In this document: piece after piece, positions 8,673-17,073 of the stretch | Numbering within the stretch: the stretch's first letter is position 1 | Layout: each line of letters opens with the position of its first letter | Origin: Natronospirillum sp965602035 | GTDB taxonomy: Bacteria; Pseudomonadota; Gammaproteobacteria; Pseudomonadales; Natronospirillaceae | Reading direction: 5' to 3' | Length of the DNA stretch: 64,000 bases | Assembly: GCA_965602035.1 (NCBI GenBank) | Contig: OZ271919.1 | Coordinates: forward strand, 3,217,117 to 3,281,116 | Made by a program: the position numbers and the translations under genes | The notes under the pieces: model-generated | What the model saw: only the letters and a program-made list of their open reading frames with translations | Told to the model about the DNA's origin: nothing | Databases searched by the model: none

Positions 8673-9866
8673 ATGGTAGACGAAACCGCTCCGGAACAGT
8701 CAGTCGCCTTTGCCGATCTGCCGTTGCCTCAGCCATTGCAGCGTGCGCTGGATGAACTCCGGTTCACGCACTGCACGCCGATTCAGGCCGGCGTATTGCC
8801 GGTGGCTTTACGTGGTCTTGATTGCATCGGCAAGGCGCAGACGGGCACCGGAAAGACCGCGGCGTTTCTGCTGGCGGTGATGAGTGATCTTATTTATCAC
8901 CCGCTGCCGGCCCAGTACCAGGGTGAGCCGAGGGCCGTCATTCTGGCACCGACCCGTGAGCTGGCCTTGCAGATCGCAGCCGACGCAGAACCGTTGGCGA
9001 AGCAGGCGGGGATGGAGGTTCATACGCTGGTTGGCGGCATGGATATGCAGAAGCAACGCAAAGGGTTGCAGAGCCGGTTGGTCGACTTGCTGGTGGCAAC
9101 GCCCGGTCGCCTTATGGATTTCATGCGGCAAAAGGCGGTTTTCCTGGATCAGACGGAAGTGTTCGTAATCGACGAAGCTGACCGGATGCTCGACATGGGT
9201 TTCATCCCGGACATCAAGTACATCGAGCGGGCCATGCCGCCGAAAAAAGACCGCCAGACGCTCCTGTTCAGTGCCACCTTCTCGCAGGACATTCTGAATC
9301 TGTCCGGTCGCTGGACACGGGAACCCGAGTTTATTGATATCGCGCCGGAATTCACCACGGCAGAGCGTATTGAGCAGTACCTGTACCTGACCACCACGCA
9401 GGAAAAGCCGGAGTTGCTTGATGCGATTCTTGCTCAGGAAGTGGTGACCAAAGCGATCATTTTCGCCAACCGGCGGGACATTGTGCGCAATCTGTACGAG
9501 CGTCTCAATAAGGGGCCGCACAAGGTGGCCATGCTGTCGGGTGAGATCACTCAGGACAAACGGCTCAAAACGCTGGACCGGTTCAAGAGCGGCGACATTG
9601 ATGTACTGGTTGCTACCGATGTGGCCGGCCGTGGCCTGCATGTGGATGACGTCAGCCATGTCATCAATTTCACGCTGCCGGAAGACCCCGAGGACTACGT
9701 GCACCGGATTGGCCGAACGGGTCGCGCCGGCGCGGAAGGGCGCTCTTACAGTTTTGTCTGCGAAGACGACGCCTTCCTGATTGATGACCTTCGTCGCTAC
9801 ACCGGCCAGGCGCTGGAAACCGAGTACCCGCCGGAACACCTTCGACCGCATGCGCATACTGGCTGA
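8673..9866 (+). CDS. rhlB: DEAD-box RNA helicase RhlB
   Basis: 397 residues. All helicase motifs are visible in order: Q motif (CTPIQAGVLP), Walker A AQTGTGKT, PTRELA, TPGR, VIDEADRMLDMGF, SAT, then RGLHVDDV and HRIGRTGRAG. RhlB unwinds RNA for RNase E in the degradosome. Length is close to the family norm and the C-terminus lacks the long basic tail of RhlE-type proteins. The last 17 nt overlap the start of pdxB. Confidence 0.9.
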   Translation: MVDETAPEQSVAFADLPLPQPLQRALDELRFTHCTPIQAGVLPVALRGLDCIGKAQTGTGKTAAFLLAVMSDLIYHPLPAQYQGEPRAVILAPTRELALQIAADAEPLAKQAGMEVHTLVGGMDMQKQRKGLQSRLVDLLVATPGRLMDFMRQKAVFLDQTEVFVIDEADRMLDMGFIPDIKYIERAMPPKKDRQTLLFSATFSQDILNLSGRWTREPEFIDIAPEFTTAERIEQYLYLTTTQEKPELLDAILAQEVVTKAIIFANRRDIVRNLYERLNKGPHKVAMLSGEITQDKRLKTLDRFKSGDIDVLVATDVAGRGLHVDDVSHVINFTLPEDPEDYVHRIGRTGRAGAEGRSYSFVCEDDAFLIDDLRRYTGQALETEYPPEHLRPHAHTG

Positions 9867-11001
9867 CGAAAACATGCCGGCGGTTGCCGAACTCTTCGGC
9901 GACCGTGCGACATCGATTGTTCGCGCGCCGGGGCGAGCCATCACTACCCGGCAACTGGAACAGGTCGACGCCTTACTCGTTCGCAGTATAACGCCGGTAA
10001 CGCCTCAGTTGCTGAAAGGCACCCCAGTTCGCTTCGTAGGTAGCGCCACAATCGGCACCGACCATGTCGATCTCAACGGTCTGGCGGCCGCTGGTGTCTC
10101 CTTCGCCCACGCACCCGGCTGTAACGCCGATTCGGTCGTTGACTACGTCCTGGCAGCCCTCTGTGAACGCTTCTCCGATCAGCCCGAGCAATTGATCAGG
10201 CAGCGAATTGCGGTTGTCGGTGCCGGAGAGGTCGGGGGGCGCCTTGTCAGCCGGTTACGGGCAATCGGTCTCTCTGTTGTGGTGCATGACCCGCCGCGCC
10301 AGATGGCAGGCACCGGGCCTGCTGTCTCACTTTCCTCAGATGATTTTGTGTCACTGAAAGCAGCCTTTGAATGTGACATCGTGTGCTGTCACACCCCACT
10401 CACGGATTCGGGGCCCTATCGAACGGACGGACTGGTCACGCCGGAACTGATCCGGGGGTTGCCTCAGGGAGCTCTGGTGCTGAACGCCGGTCGCGGCCGG
10501 GTAACACCAACGCCTGTGATCCGGCAGGCGATGCGGGAGCGGCCCGATGTGCAATGGGTCGTGGATGTGTGGGATCCGGAACCCGGGGTTCCGGAAGATC
10601 TGCTGCATCGTGTCCGTCTGGCAACCGGTCATATCGCGGGTTATGCACTGGACGGGCGTATACGGGGTAGCTGGATGCTGCTGAGAGCCCTCGGTGACTG
10701 GGCCGGCTGGCCCGAGGCACCCCCTCTGTCGGCGTTTCTGCCGGCACCGGACAGGGTAACCGTACCGCCGCAGAAACACTTGTCTGTCTGGTCTGAGCTG
10801 GTCGCTGCGGTGTGCCGGGCGTATTCCGTGCGTGGTGATCATGAACGCTTCGTTGCCATGATGGATGCCGAAGGGCCGGGCGCGTTTGATCCATACCGAA
10901 AAAACTACCCGGAACGGCGCGAGTTTTCCCAGTTGATTCTGAGCGGTTCTTCGGACGCTGCGCGCTCCCTGATTGTAAAAGCGGGGTTGCGGGTAGAATA
11001 A
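9850..11001 (+). CDS. pdxB: 4-phosphoerythronate dehydrogenase
   Basis: 383 residues. It oxidises 4-phosphoerythronate in pyridoxal 5'-phosphate synthesis. The opening MRILADENMPAVAELFG is the PdxB signature. The NAD-binding domain shows VVGAGEVGGRL near residue 120, and the catalytic Arg/Glu/His set is suggested by NAGRGRV, WDPEP and TGHIAGYALDGRIRG. A PdxB-specific dimerisation domain fills the C-terminus. The start at 9850 lies inside the rhlB 3' end; a longer in-frame reading from 9781 does not fit the family. It converges on alaA with 20 nt between stops. Confidence 0.95.
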   Translation: MRILADENMPAVAELFGDRATSIVRAPGRAITTRQLEQVDALLVRSITPVTPQLLKGTPVRFVGSATIGTDHVDLNGLAAAGVSFAHAPGCNADSVVDYVLAALCERFSDQPEQLIRQRIAVVGAGEVGGRLVSRLRAIGLSVVVHDPPRQMAGTGPAVSLSSDDFVSLKAAFECDIVCCHTPLTDSGPYRTDGLVTPELIRGLPQGALVLNAGRGRVTPTPVIRQAMRERPDVQWVVDVWDPEPGVPEDLLHRVRLATGHIAGYALDGRIRGSWMLLRALGDWAGWPEAPPLSAFLPAPDRVTVPPQKHLSVWSELVAAVCRAYSVRGDHERFVAMMDAEGPGAFDPYRKNYPERREFSQLILSGSSDAARSLIVKAGLRVE

Positions 11002-11021
11002 TCGCGCTGTCGCAGCGAGTC

Positions 11022-12236
11022 TTACCGCTGTCGATACCCTCGCAGGAAACGCTCCAGCTTTTCCATGGCTTCTGCCAGCAGTTCCCGGTTGGGCAGGAAC
11101 ACGACCCGGAAATGATCGACTTCCGGCCAGTTAAAACCACGGCCGTGCACAGTGAGAATTTTCTCCTGGCGCAGGAAGTCGAGCACGAACTGCTCGTCAT
11201 TGGAAATATTGAACCGGCGCGTATCGATTTTCGGGAACAGGTAGAGTGCCCCTTTCGGTTTGACGCAACTGATACCCGGTATCGAGGTCAGCATGTCGTA
11301 AGCCAGATTCCGCTGCTCGTACATGCGCCCGCCGGGGGCGGTAAGGTCATAGATCGTCTGGTAGCCGCCCAGCGATGTCTGGATCGCCATCTGTGCCGGC
11401 ACGTTCGAGCACAGGCGCATATTGGCCAGCATCGTAAACCCTTCCATCAGATCGCGTGCCCGATGCTTCGGGCCGGTCATCACCATCCAGCCGGCCCGGA
11501 AGCCGGCCAGACGATATACCTTTGAAAGCCCATTGAAGGTCAGACAGAGCACATCGTCAGCCAGCTCCGCCGTTGAGGTATGGGGCGTGTTGTCGTAGGT
11601 GATCTTGTCGTAGATTTCGTCGGACAGCAGCAACAGGTCATTCTCGCGCGCTATCTGTACGATCTCCTCCAGCACCTCACGTGAGTACACGGCACCGGTC
11701 GGGTTATTGGGGTTGATCAGCACGAGGGCCCGGGTGCGATCCGTTACCTTTGCACGAATGTCGTCCACGTCGGGAAACCAGTCCTGCTGTTCATCGCACA
11801 TGTAGTGAATGGCCTGGCCGCCCGAGAGCGTCACCGCGCCTGTCCAGAGCGGGTAGTCCGGTGTGGGAACGAGCACCTGATCACCGTCGTTCAGCAGGGC
11901 CTGCATGGCCATGACAATGAGCTCACTGACGCCGTTGCCAAGAATAATGTCCTCGACATCCACGTTGGGAATGCGCTTCTGCTGGTAATACTGCATTACC
12001 GCCTTGCGGGCCGGATAGATGCCCTTGCTGTCGCTGTAGCCCTCGGCTTCGGGCAGGTTGCGGATGACGTCGGTGATGATTTCATCCGGCGCGTTGAAGC
12101 CGAACGGAGCGGGGTTACCGATATTCAGCTTCAGTATGCGGTGGCCTTCTTCCTCAAGTCGTTTTGCTTCCTGCATGACTGGCCCACGAATGTCGTAGAA
12201 GACATTGGCCAGTTTCAGGGATTTCTTGAAATCCAT
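11022..12236 (-). CDS. alaA: Alanine transaminase (glutamate-pyruvate), class I aminotransferase
   Basis: 404 residues, almost the same length as E. coli AlaA (405). PLP-dependent fold type I enzyme that makes alanine from pyruvate and glutamate. Visible features are LNIGNPAPFGF at the N-terminus, INPNNPTGAVYS, SDEIYDKITYD and the PLP-lysine region FNGLSKVYRLAGFRAGWMV (lysine near residue 240). It runs convergent to pdxB and is 21 nt downstream of the coiled-coil membrane protein gene on the same strand, so the two may share a transcript. Confidence 0.93.
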   Translation of the reverse strand: MDFKKSLKLANVFYDIRGPVMQEAKRLEEEGHRILKLNIGNPAPFGFNAPDEIITDVIRNLPEAEGYSDSKGIYPARKAVMQYYQQKRIPNVDVEDIILGNGVSELIVMAMQALLNDGDQVLVPTPDYPLWTGAVTLSGGQAIHYMCDEQQDWFPDVDDIRAKVTDRTRALVLINPNNPTGAVYSREVLEEIVQIARENDLLLLSDEIYDKITYDNTPHTSTAELADDVLCLTFNGLSKVYRLAGFRAGWMVMTGPKHRARDLMEGFTMLANMRLCSNVPAQMAIQTSLGGYQTIYDLTAPGGRMYEQRNLAYDMLTSIPGISCVKPKGALYLFPKIDTRRFNISNDEQFVLDFLRQEKILTVHGRGFNWPEVDHFRVVFLPNRELLAEAMEKLERFLRGYRQR

Positions 12237-12257
12237 GGTGTGTTCGATCCCAACCTG

Positions 12258-13043
12258 TCAATCGTCGTCGTAGAGGTGCTTCTTCTTCCAGGAATCCTGT
12301 TCTTCCGCCCATTCCGCCAGTTGTTCGTTCAGTTCCTGTGCCTGGGCATCATTCCGCTCACGATTCGCTTCCCGCCATTCATTCTGAACCTGGCGGATAC
12401 GGCTCCGTGCCTCGCTGATCCGTTGCTGGTACTGCCCTGAAAACCGGCTGCGGTTATAGGTATCCGCGGCCTTGCGCCAGAACGCGATGGCTTCCTTGTA
12501 CCGCTTCTGCCGCTGCGCGAATTTTGCCTTTTCGGCGTAGAACCCGGCACCGGTTTCGATCAGGCGGTGCTCTATTTCATCGAGCAGCTTCTGCGCCTCA
12601 GCCCGTGTCAACTGACGGCTTTCATAAGCGTGCTTGATGTACTGATATAATGCTTTCAGACCGGCACGCGCCGCGTTGGCCTGATCGACATCAGAGCCTT
12701 CCATGGGCTCATGCTCCTGAGCGGCACCCGCATGCAGTGCCCGGCGCTGTGCCACCATCTCGTTGAGATCCGACTGAAGAAACTTGCTGTTGCTCTTGTC
12801 CAGCTCAATCATCTGCTGCTGGTTGCTGATCAGCGTGCGGTAGATGAAATCAAGCAGTTCATACGACAAATAGTGCGGCGGCATTGAGCGCAGGAGCGCC
12901 TGCAGCTTCTTGTTTTCGGTGCTGGTATGAAGCAATTTTTCACGCGCGTGCGCCTGCTGCTTATAGCGGACCTGCATAAACAGCATCCCGCCCAGCAACA
13001 GTGCCATTGACACAATCAGAAAAGCAGTAAAAGCGAGTTCCAT
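12258..13043 (-). CDS. Hypothetical membrane-anchored coiled-coil protein
   Basis: 261 residues. One transmembrane helix (about residues 3-24, AFTAFLIVSMALLLGGMLFM) is followed by a long charged helical region, rich in Gln, Arg, Lys and Glu with heptad-like spacing, up to an acidic and His-containing tail (HLYDDD). No family is recognised. It could be a scaffold or secretion-associated factor, but nothing in the sequence decides that. It starts just after a 341-nt gap shared with the divergent phosphatase gene and precedes alaA. Confidence 0.65.
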   Translation of the reverse strand: MELAFTAFLIVSMALLLGGMLFMQVRYKQQAHAREKLLHTSTENKKLQALLRSMPPHYLSYELLDFIYRTLISNQQQMIELDKSNSKFLQSDLNEMVAQRRALHAGAAQEHEPMEGSDVDQANAARAGLKALYQYIKHAYESRQLTRAEAQKLLDEIEHRLIETGAGFYAEKAKFAQRQKRYKEAIAFWRKAADTYNRSRFSGQYQQRISEARSRIRQVQNEWREANRERNDAQAQELNEQLAEWAEEQDSWKKKHLYDDD

Positions 13044-13384
13044 CCAGAAGGCGTCCGGTCGGCAACAACTTTGCAGTGTAAAGGTTTATCGGCACGAGAA
13101 AAACCGATATTAGGGGCTCTGTGATGCAATTCCCGCTGTCCGGCGGCAGGGGTGAGGGTCAGTGTTTCGCCCCTCGATGCATTCGAGGTTTCTTTCGACC
13201 GCCTCGATTTGACCTCCTCGACCTCTGGCGCCACAAATCGGTGCGCCGCGTCTTTGCCGGGCATCTGATTGCACAATAGTGGTGCACGGACGAGGCCACC
13301 ACGGAAGAGACAAACGGTAACGATTCCGGCAATCGGCCGATCGTGGTAGCGTGACCGGTGCAGGGATTTTGGGAGCATTGGATC
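13044..13384. other. Divergent intergenic region with an NtrC site
   Basis: 341 nt between the coiled-coil gene (minus strand) and the sugar-phosphoglycerate phosphatase gene (plus strand). I see no credible gene in it. The only motif that stands out is the NtrC-like palindrome at 13270-13286. No matching -24/-12 promoter with correct GG-N10-GC spacing was found at a usable place. Confidence 0.6.
13270..13286. promoter_or_regulatory. Candidate NtrC-binding site
   Basis: TGCACAATAGTGGTGCA matches the enterobacterial NtrC site TGCACC-N5-GGTGCA with one mismatch and keeps the exact GCAC-N7-GTGC spacing. It lies 99 nt upstream of the phosphatase start codon. Glucosylglycerate is known to accumulate in several bacteria under nitrogen limitation at high salt, which makes nitrogen control plausible. 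Confidence 0.5.
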
Positions 13385-14194
13385 ATGGCAGAGTACTGGC
13401 GCCGCATATACACCGACCTCGACGGCACGTTACTGGATCACCACACCTATGACTGGCGGCCGGCAGCAGAGGCACTCTCACTGTGCCGGGCACGCGATAT
13501 TCCGGTCATTCCGAGCACCAGCAAGACCGCTGACGAAGTAGAGGACTGGATCGGTCGGTTACAACTGCCGGGCTATGGTATCGCGGAGAATGGCGGCATG
13601 TTGCTGCTGCCCCAGTCCCATGACTACTGGCGATCGCACGCGCCGGACTGGGAGGGTGACCTGTGCTATGGCCTGCTCATGACACGGCCTTATGGCGCGG
13701 TGTGCCAATGGATCGACCAGGTTCGACGCGTCCACGGGTTCGTCTGTACCGGGTTTCACGATGTGGATGTGACCACGGTGATGGGCTGGACCGGTCTGGA
13801 TGCGGAAGGGGCGGCGCAGGCCATGCAGCGCCAAAGCGGTGAGGCCCTGCACTGGGATGATACGGACCAGGCTCTGGAGCACCTGCAGGGGCTTGCACGC
13901 GCTGACAACTGGGTGGCACGACGCGGTGGCCGCTTTGTGCACGTGGGTGATGCGGTCAGCAAAGCATCGGCGATGCAGTGGTTGGAATCGCATTTGCCGG
14001 AACCTGGCATGGTGTTGGCATTGGGAGACAGTGAAAACGATCGGGAGATGCTTGAAGCAGCCGATGTGGCCGTGGTGGTTCGAAATGATCACGGCCGCCC
14101 GGTGACGCTGGAGCGGCCCGATGCAATCCATACCAAAGCCAGCGGCCCGCATGGGTGGGCCGAAGCGGTACAGCACTGGCTTGAACAGCCGTAA
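13385..14194 (+). CDS. Glucosyl-/mannosyl-3-phosphoglycerate phosphatase (HAD superfamily)
   Basis: 269 residues. All HAD motifs are present: DLDGTLLDHH near residue 10, PSTSK near residue 42, the lysine in SKASAM, and LALGDSENDREML near residue 215. The overall pattern is that of the MPGP (YedP-like) branch, which removes phosphate from mannosyl- or glucosyl-3-phosphoglycerate. The start at 13385 fits the family and is preceded by TGGGAGCATTGGATC. The next gene, 66 nt downstream, is a glycosyl-3-phosphoglycerate synthase, so the pair makes a compatible solute. The sugar (glucose or mannose) follows from the partner and is not proved by this sequence. Confidence 0.88.
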   Translation: MAEYWRRIYTDLDGTLLDHHTYDWRPAAEALSLCRARDIPVIPSTSKTADEVEDWIGRLQLPGYGIAENGGMLLLPQSHDYWRSHAPDWEGDLCYGLLMTRPYGAVCQWIDQVRRVHGFVCTGFHDVDVTTVMGWTGLDAEGAAQAMQRQSGEALHWDDTDQALEHLQGLARADNWVARRGGRFVHVGDAVSKASAMQWLESHLPEPGMVLALGDSENDREMLEAADVAVVVRNDHGRPVTLERPDAIHTKASGPHGWAEAVQHWLEQP

Positions 14195-14260
14195 CCGGCT
14201 TGTTGGTACCTTTCGGTTGCCGCCGGTTGCGTTCCGCACGTTTTTTTCAGGAGGCTTCCA

Positions 14261-15472
14261 ATGGCCGATTTTTTTCAGAATGGCGTCATCGCAAACCTGC
14301 ACAATCTGGTTGACCGTCCGGTTGAACAGTTGGAAGCCGAGCTGAAAGGGTTTGCCCGCAGCCACCCGATGGCGCTGGTATTGCCTTCGTTGTATTCAGA
14401 GCTTGAGCAGCCGGCGCTGGAGGGTATGGTCAGTGAACTGCAGTCGGTCGATTACCTGAATGAAGTGGTCGTTGGCCTGGACCGGGCCGATCGTGACCAG
14501 TTCGAGCATGCCAAAACCTATTTCTCCCGTATGGGGCAGCCACTCCGGATTCTATGGCAAGACGGCCCGAGGCTGCGCAAGATCGATCAGCAGTTGAGCG
14601 ATCTGGGGCTCGCTCCGCTGGAGCCCGGAAAGGGCCGCAACGTCTGGTATTGCTACGGCTATATTCTGGCGTCCGGTAAGTCCAAAGCCGTGGCCATGCA
14701 TGACTGCGATATAAAGACCTATTCGCGGGACATGCTGGCACGACTGATGTACCCGGTGGCCAATCCACAGTTCCGTTACCAGTTCTGCAAAGGCTATTAC
14801 GCCCGCGTTGCCGACAACAAGCTCAATGGCAGGGTGTGCCGGTTACTGGTGTCGCCCCTTATCCGCAGTCTGCGCAAGGTGATCGGGCCAGACCCGTTTC
14901 TGGAGTATCTGGACAGTTTCCGTTATGCGCTGTCGGGTGAGTTCTCTCTGCGCACGGATGTGATACCGAACCTGCGGATTCCGAGTGACTGGGGCCTGGA
15001 AGTCGGTGTGCTGAGCGAGCTGTACCGGAATTACTCCAATCGAAGCATCTGCCAGGTCGATATTGCCGATGTCTACGATCACAAGCATCAGCCGTTGTCG
15101 AAAGAAGACGCCTCGAAGGGGCTGGCCAAAATGAGTACCGATATCAGTATGGCGGTATTCCGGAAGCTGGCCACCAATGGACAGGTGTTCACAGAAGAGC
15201 ACTTCCGGACCATCAAGGCCACCTATTACCGGATCGCGCTCGATTTCGTGGGGCTCTATTACGACACGGCGACCTTTAACGGTCTGAAGGTCGACCGACA
15301 TGCCGAGGAAGAGGCAGTTGAAATGTTCGCCGGCACATTGATGGAGGCCGGCAAGCAATATCTCGAAAACCCGATGGCGACACCGTTTATCCCCAGCTGG
15401 AACCGGATACAGGCCGCGGTACCGGATATTCTGGAGCAGATCTACGATGCGGTGGAGCTGGATAATCGTTGA
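14261..15472 (+). CDS. gpgS: Glucosyl-3-phosphoglycerate synthase (GT81-like)
   Basis: 403 residues. It probably transfers glucose from a nucleotide sugar to 3-phosphoglycerate. The GT-A core shows VLPSLYSE, the EVVVGLDRA strand that precedes the nucleotide-binding loop, and the DxD metal motif in VAMHDCDIKTY near residue 150. A strong AGGAGG lies at 14250-14255. Together with the upstream phosphatase it forms the two-step route to glucosylglycerate, a compatible solute of halophilic or salt-stressed bacteria. A mannosyl-specific enzyme (GT55) is less likely by sequence pattern. A structured non-coding region follows. Confidence 0.82.
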   Translation: MADFFQNGVIANLHNLVDRPVEQLEAELKGFARSHPMALVLPSLYSELEQPALEGMVSELQSVDYLNEVVVGLDRADRDQFEHAKTYFSRMGQPLRILWQDGPRLRKIDQQLSDLGLAPLEPGKGRNVWYCYGYILASGKSKAVAMHDCDIKTYSRDMLARLMYPVANPQFRYQFCKGYYARVADNKLNGRVCRLLVSPLIRSLRKVIGPDPFLEYLDSFRYALSGEFSLRTDVIPNLRIPSDWGLEVGVLSELYRNYSNRSICQVDIADVYDHKHQPLSKEDASKGLAKMSTDISMAVFRKLATNGQVFTEEHFRTIKATYYRIALDFVGLYYDTATFNGLKVDRHAEEEAVEMFAGTLMEAGKQYLENPMATPFIPSWNRIQAAVPDILEQIYDAVELDNR

Positions 15473-15671
15473 CTGCGGGCCGGATAACTCTGGCCACCGA
15501 AGATAGCTCTAGTCTCTGATCAGCAGAGAGGCCGGCCGCCGGGAGTTCGACCGGGGACCGGGCGTCAATACGTCCCTGTAGCCCTGCGACGAAAACGCCC
15601 TGTTTTCGACGCGCCCCGGTCGAAGCTTCCGGCATCCGGCGTGCCGTGTTGAGTCTTCCCGTGCGATTGGT
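15473..15671. repeat. Structured intergenic region with nested inverted repeats
   Basis: Between two convergent genes. An 11-bp perfect inverted repeat (TTCGACCGGGG at 15546-15556, CCCCGGTCGAA at 15614-15624) encloses a second perfect stem (CGAAAAC 15590-15596, GTTTTCG 15602-15608). A third palindrome (TCTCTG-N5-CAGAGA) lies at about 15512-15528. No T-run follows the large stem, so it is not a standard terminator. It could be a bidirectional terminator of another type, a REP-like element or a small RNA. Confidence 0.45.
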
Positions 15672-16115
15672 TTACCAGCGCCGGTAGGGAAGGAATTTTC
15701 CACTCATGGTGACCACGACTCGGTCGCCCTTCGGGTTTTCTTCCTTGTCGATGTCCATGGTGAAGTCAATCGCGCTCATGATGCCGTCGCCGAATTTCTC
15801 CTGAATAAGCTCCTTCATCGTGCCTCCATACACGCCCACGATTTCATAGAGGCGGTACATCAGAGGATCGGTCGGCACGGCCTGCTCCCACACTTTCGTC
15901 GGGAATACCTGGAGTGCCTGGCTGACTTCCTTGTCGAGTCCGAGCAGGTCAACCAGCGCGTCGGCCTGATCGGCAGTCATGCTGTTCATGCCCAGGCAGG
16001 CAGAGGTAGTGAATACAGGTGACAGGCCGATCCGGCCCGCAATGGATTCCCAACTGAGCCCCTGGGCATCTTTGGCTTCCAGAATGCGGGCGGTCATCAG
16101 ATCTTTGCTTAACAT
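15672..16115 (-). CDS. cynS: Cyanate hydratase (cyanase)
   Basis: 147 residues. It converts cyanate and bicarbonate to ammonia and carbon dioxide. Catalytic residues are all present: Arg88, Glu91 and Ser114, corresponding to Arg96, Glu99 and Ser122 in the E. coli enzyme, within YRLYEIVGVYGGTMKELI and GDGIMSAIDF. The end SGKFLPYRRW is also typical. The start at 16115 fits the family; a longer reading from 16166 would overlap the ATPase gene. It is the last gene of the cynABDS operon, 44 nt after the ATPase gene. No carbonic anhydrase (cynT) accompanies it. Confidence 0.96.
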   Translation of the reverse strand: MLSKDLMTARILEAKDAQGLSWESIAGRIGLSPVFTTSACLGMNSMTADQADALVDLLGLDKEVSQALQVFPTKVWEQAVPTDPLMYRLYEIVGVYGGTMKELIQEKFGDGIMSAIDFTMDIDKEENPKGDRVVVTMSGKFLPYRRW

Positions 16116-16159
16116 GGGTTTACTCCTCAGTAGTGGCAGTGTGTCAGGGCAGCGTGGCC

Positions 16160-17062
16160 TTACCACGCTGTGGCCGTCTGGCCCGGATCCGCTGAAGCGC
16201 TGGCAGCGGCCGGGGGGTCGATGGGTTTCATGGTGTCAGTGGTGACTTCTCTGGGCGCACGCTGGCTGTCCGGTACCGAGTCACCTGCACGGTTGACCAG
16301 GAAGTCCACCAGGTGGTTCCGCAGCGCGTAGTAGTCCGGGTGGTTAACAATGTCAGCGCGCACCCGTGGCCGGTCGATATCCACGCGGACACTTTCGGCG
16401 ATGCGTGCTTCGGGCCCGTTGCTCATCAGAAGAATACGGTCGGACAGCAGTATGGCCTCGTCGACATCGTGGGTGATCATGAAGACGGTCTGTTTAGTAT
16501 CCGCCCAAATGTTCAGCAGTTCTTCCTGAATGACACCGCGCGTGAGCGCGTCCAGCGCACCAAACGGTTCATCGAGCAACAACAACTGCGGTTGCGTGGC
16601 AAAAGCGCGAGCTATACTGACGCGCTGGCGCATACCTCCCGACAGTTCAGCCGGTTTCTTGTCCAGAGCGCCGCCCAGACCCACCAGCTCAAGAAAGTGG
16701 GCGCTGTGCGTGCGGATTTTCTCCTTGCTCCAGGAAGGCCAGCGTGCCCGAACACCGAACATGACGTTGGACAGCGCGCTCAGCCACGGCAGAAGGCTGT
16801 AGTTCTGGAAAACGACGCCGCGTTCCAGGCTGGGGCCCGCCACTTCTTTTCCACCCATGATGACTGTGCCGGCCGAGGGCTCGGCAAGCCCGGCAAGCAC
16901 GTTGAGTATGGTGGATTTACCGCAGCCGGAGTGCCCGATAATGGTGACGAATTCTCCCTTTTCGAGCGTCAGGTTGATGTCCTGAAACACGGTCAGCGTC
17001 CCTCCAGCGTTATCCGGAAACTGCTGTGCCAGTTGTTCGATTTCAATAAAAGGTCGACTCAT
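16160..17062 (-). CDS. cynD: Cyanate ABC transporter, ATP-binding protein
   Basis: 300 residues. NitT/TauT-type ATPase with Walker A GHSGCGKST near residue 45, signature LSGGMRQRVSIARA, Walker B LLLLDEPFGALDA and the switch histidine in MITHDVDEA. It powers uptake of cyanate with the permease and binding protein encoded upstream. The start at 17062 follows the permease stop by 11 nt and begins with MSRPFIEIEQLAQQF. A Pro/Ala/Ser-rich tail (PPAAASASADPGQTA) ends the protein. The NrtD/CynD assignment to cyanate rather than nitrate rests on the adjacent cynS and cynF. Confidence 0.9.
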   Translation of the reverse strand: MSRPFIEIEQLAQQFPDNAGGTLTVFQDINLTLEKGEFVTIIGHSGCGKSTILNVLAGLAEPSAGTVIMGGKEVAGPSLERGVVFQNYSLLPWLSALSNVMFGVRARWPSWSKEKIRTHSAHFLELVGLGGALDKKPAELSGGMRQRVSIARAFATQPQLLLLDEPFGALDALTRGVIQEELLNIWADTKQTVFMITHDVDEAILLSDRILLMSNGPEARIAESVRVDIDRPRVRADIVNHPDYYALRNHLVDFLVNRAGDSVPDSQRAPREVTTDTMKPIDPPAAASASADPGQTATAW

Positions 17063-17073
17063 TGCTTCTCTCC

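Noticed and set aside
8808..9944. A 378-codon minus-strand frame over rhlB
   Set aside because: It overlaps an unambiguous DEAD-box helicase and matches nothing known.
13361..13379. A sigma-54 promoter (GG-N10-GC) just before the phosphatase gene
   Set aside because: It would overlap the ribosome-binding site and leave almost no leader; elements otherwise differ from consensus.
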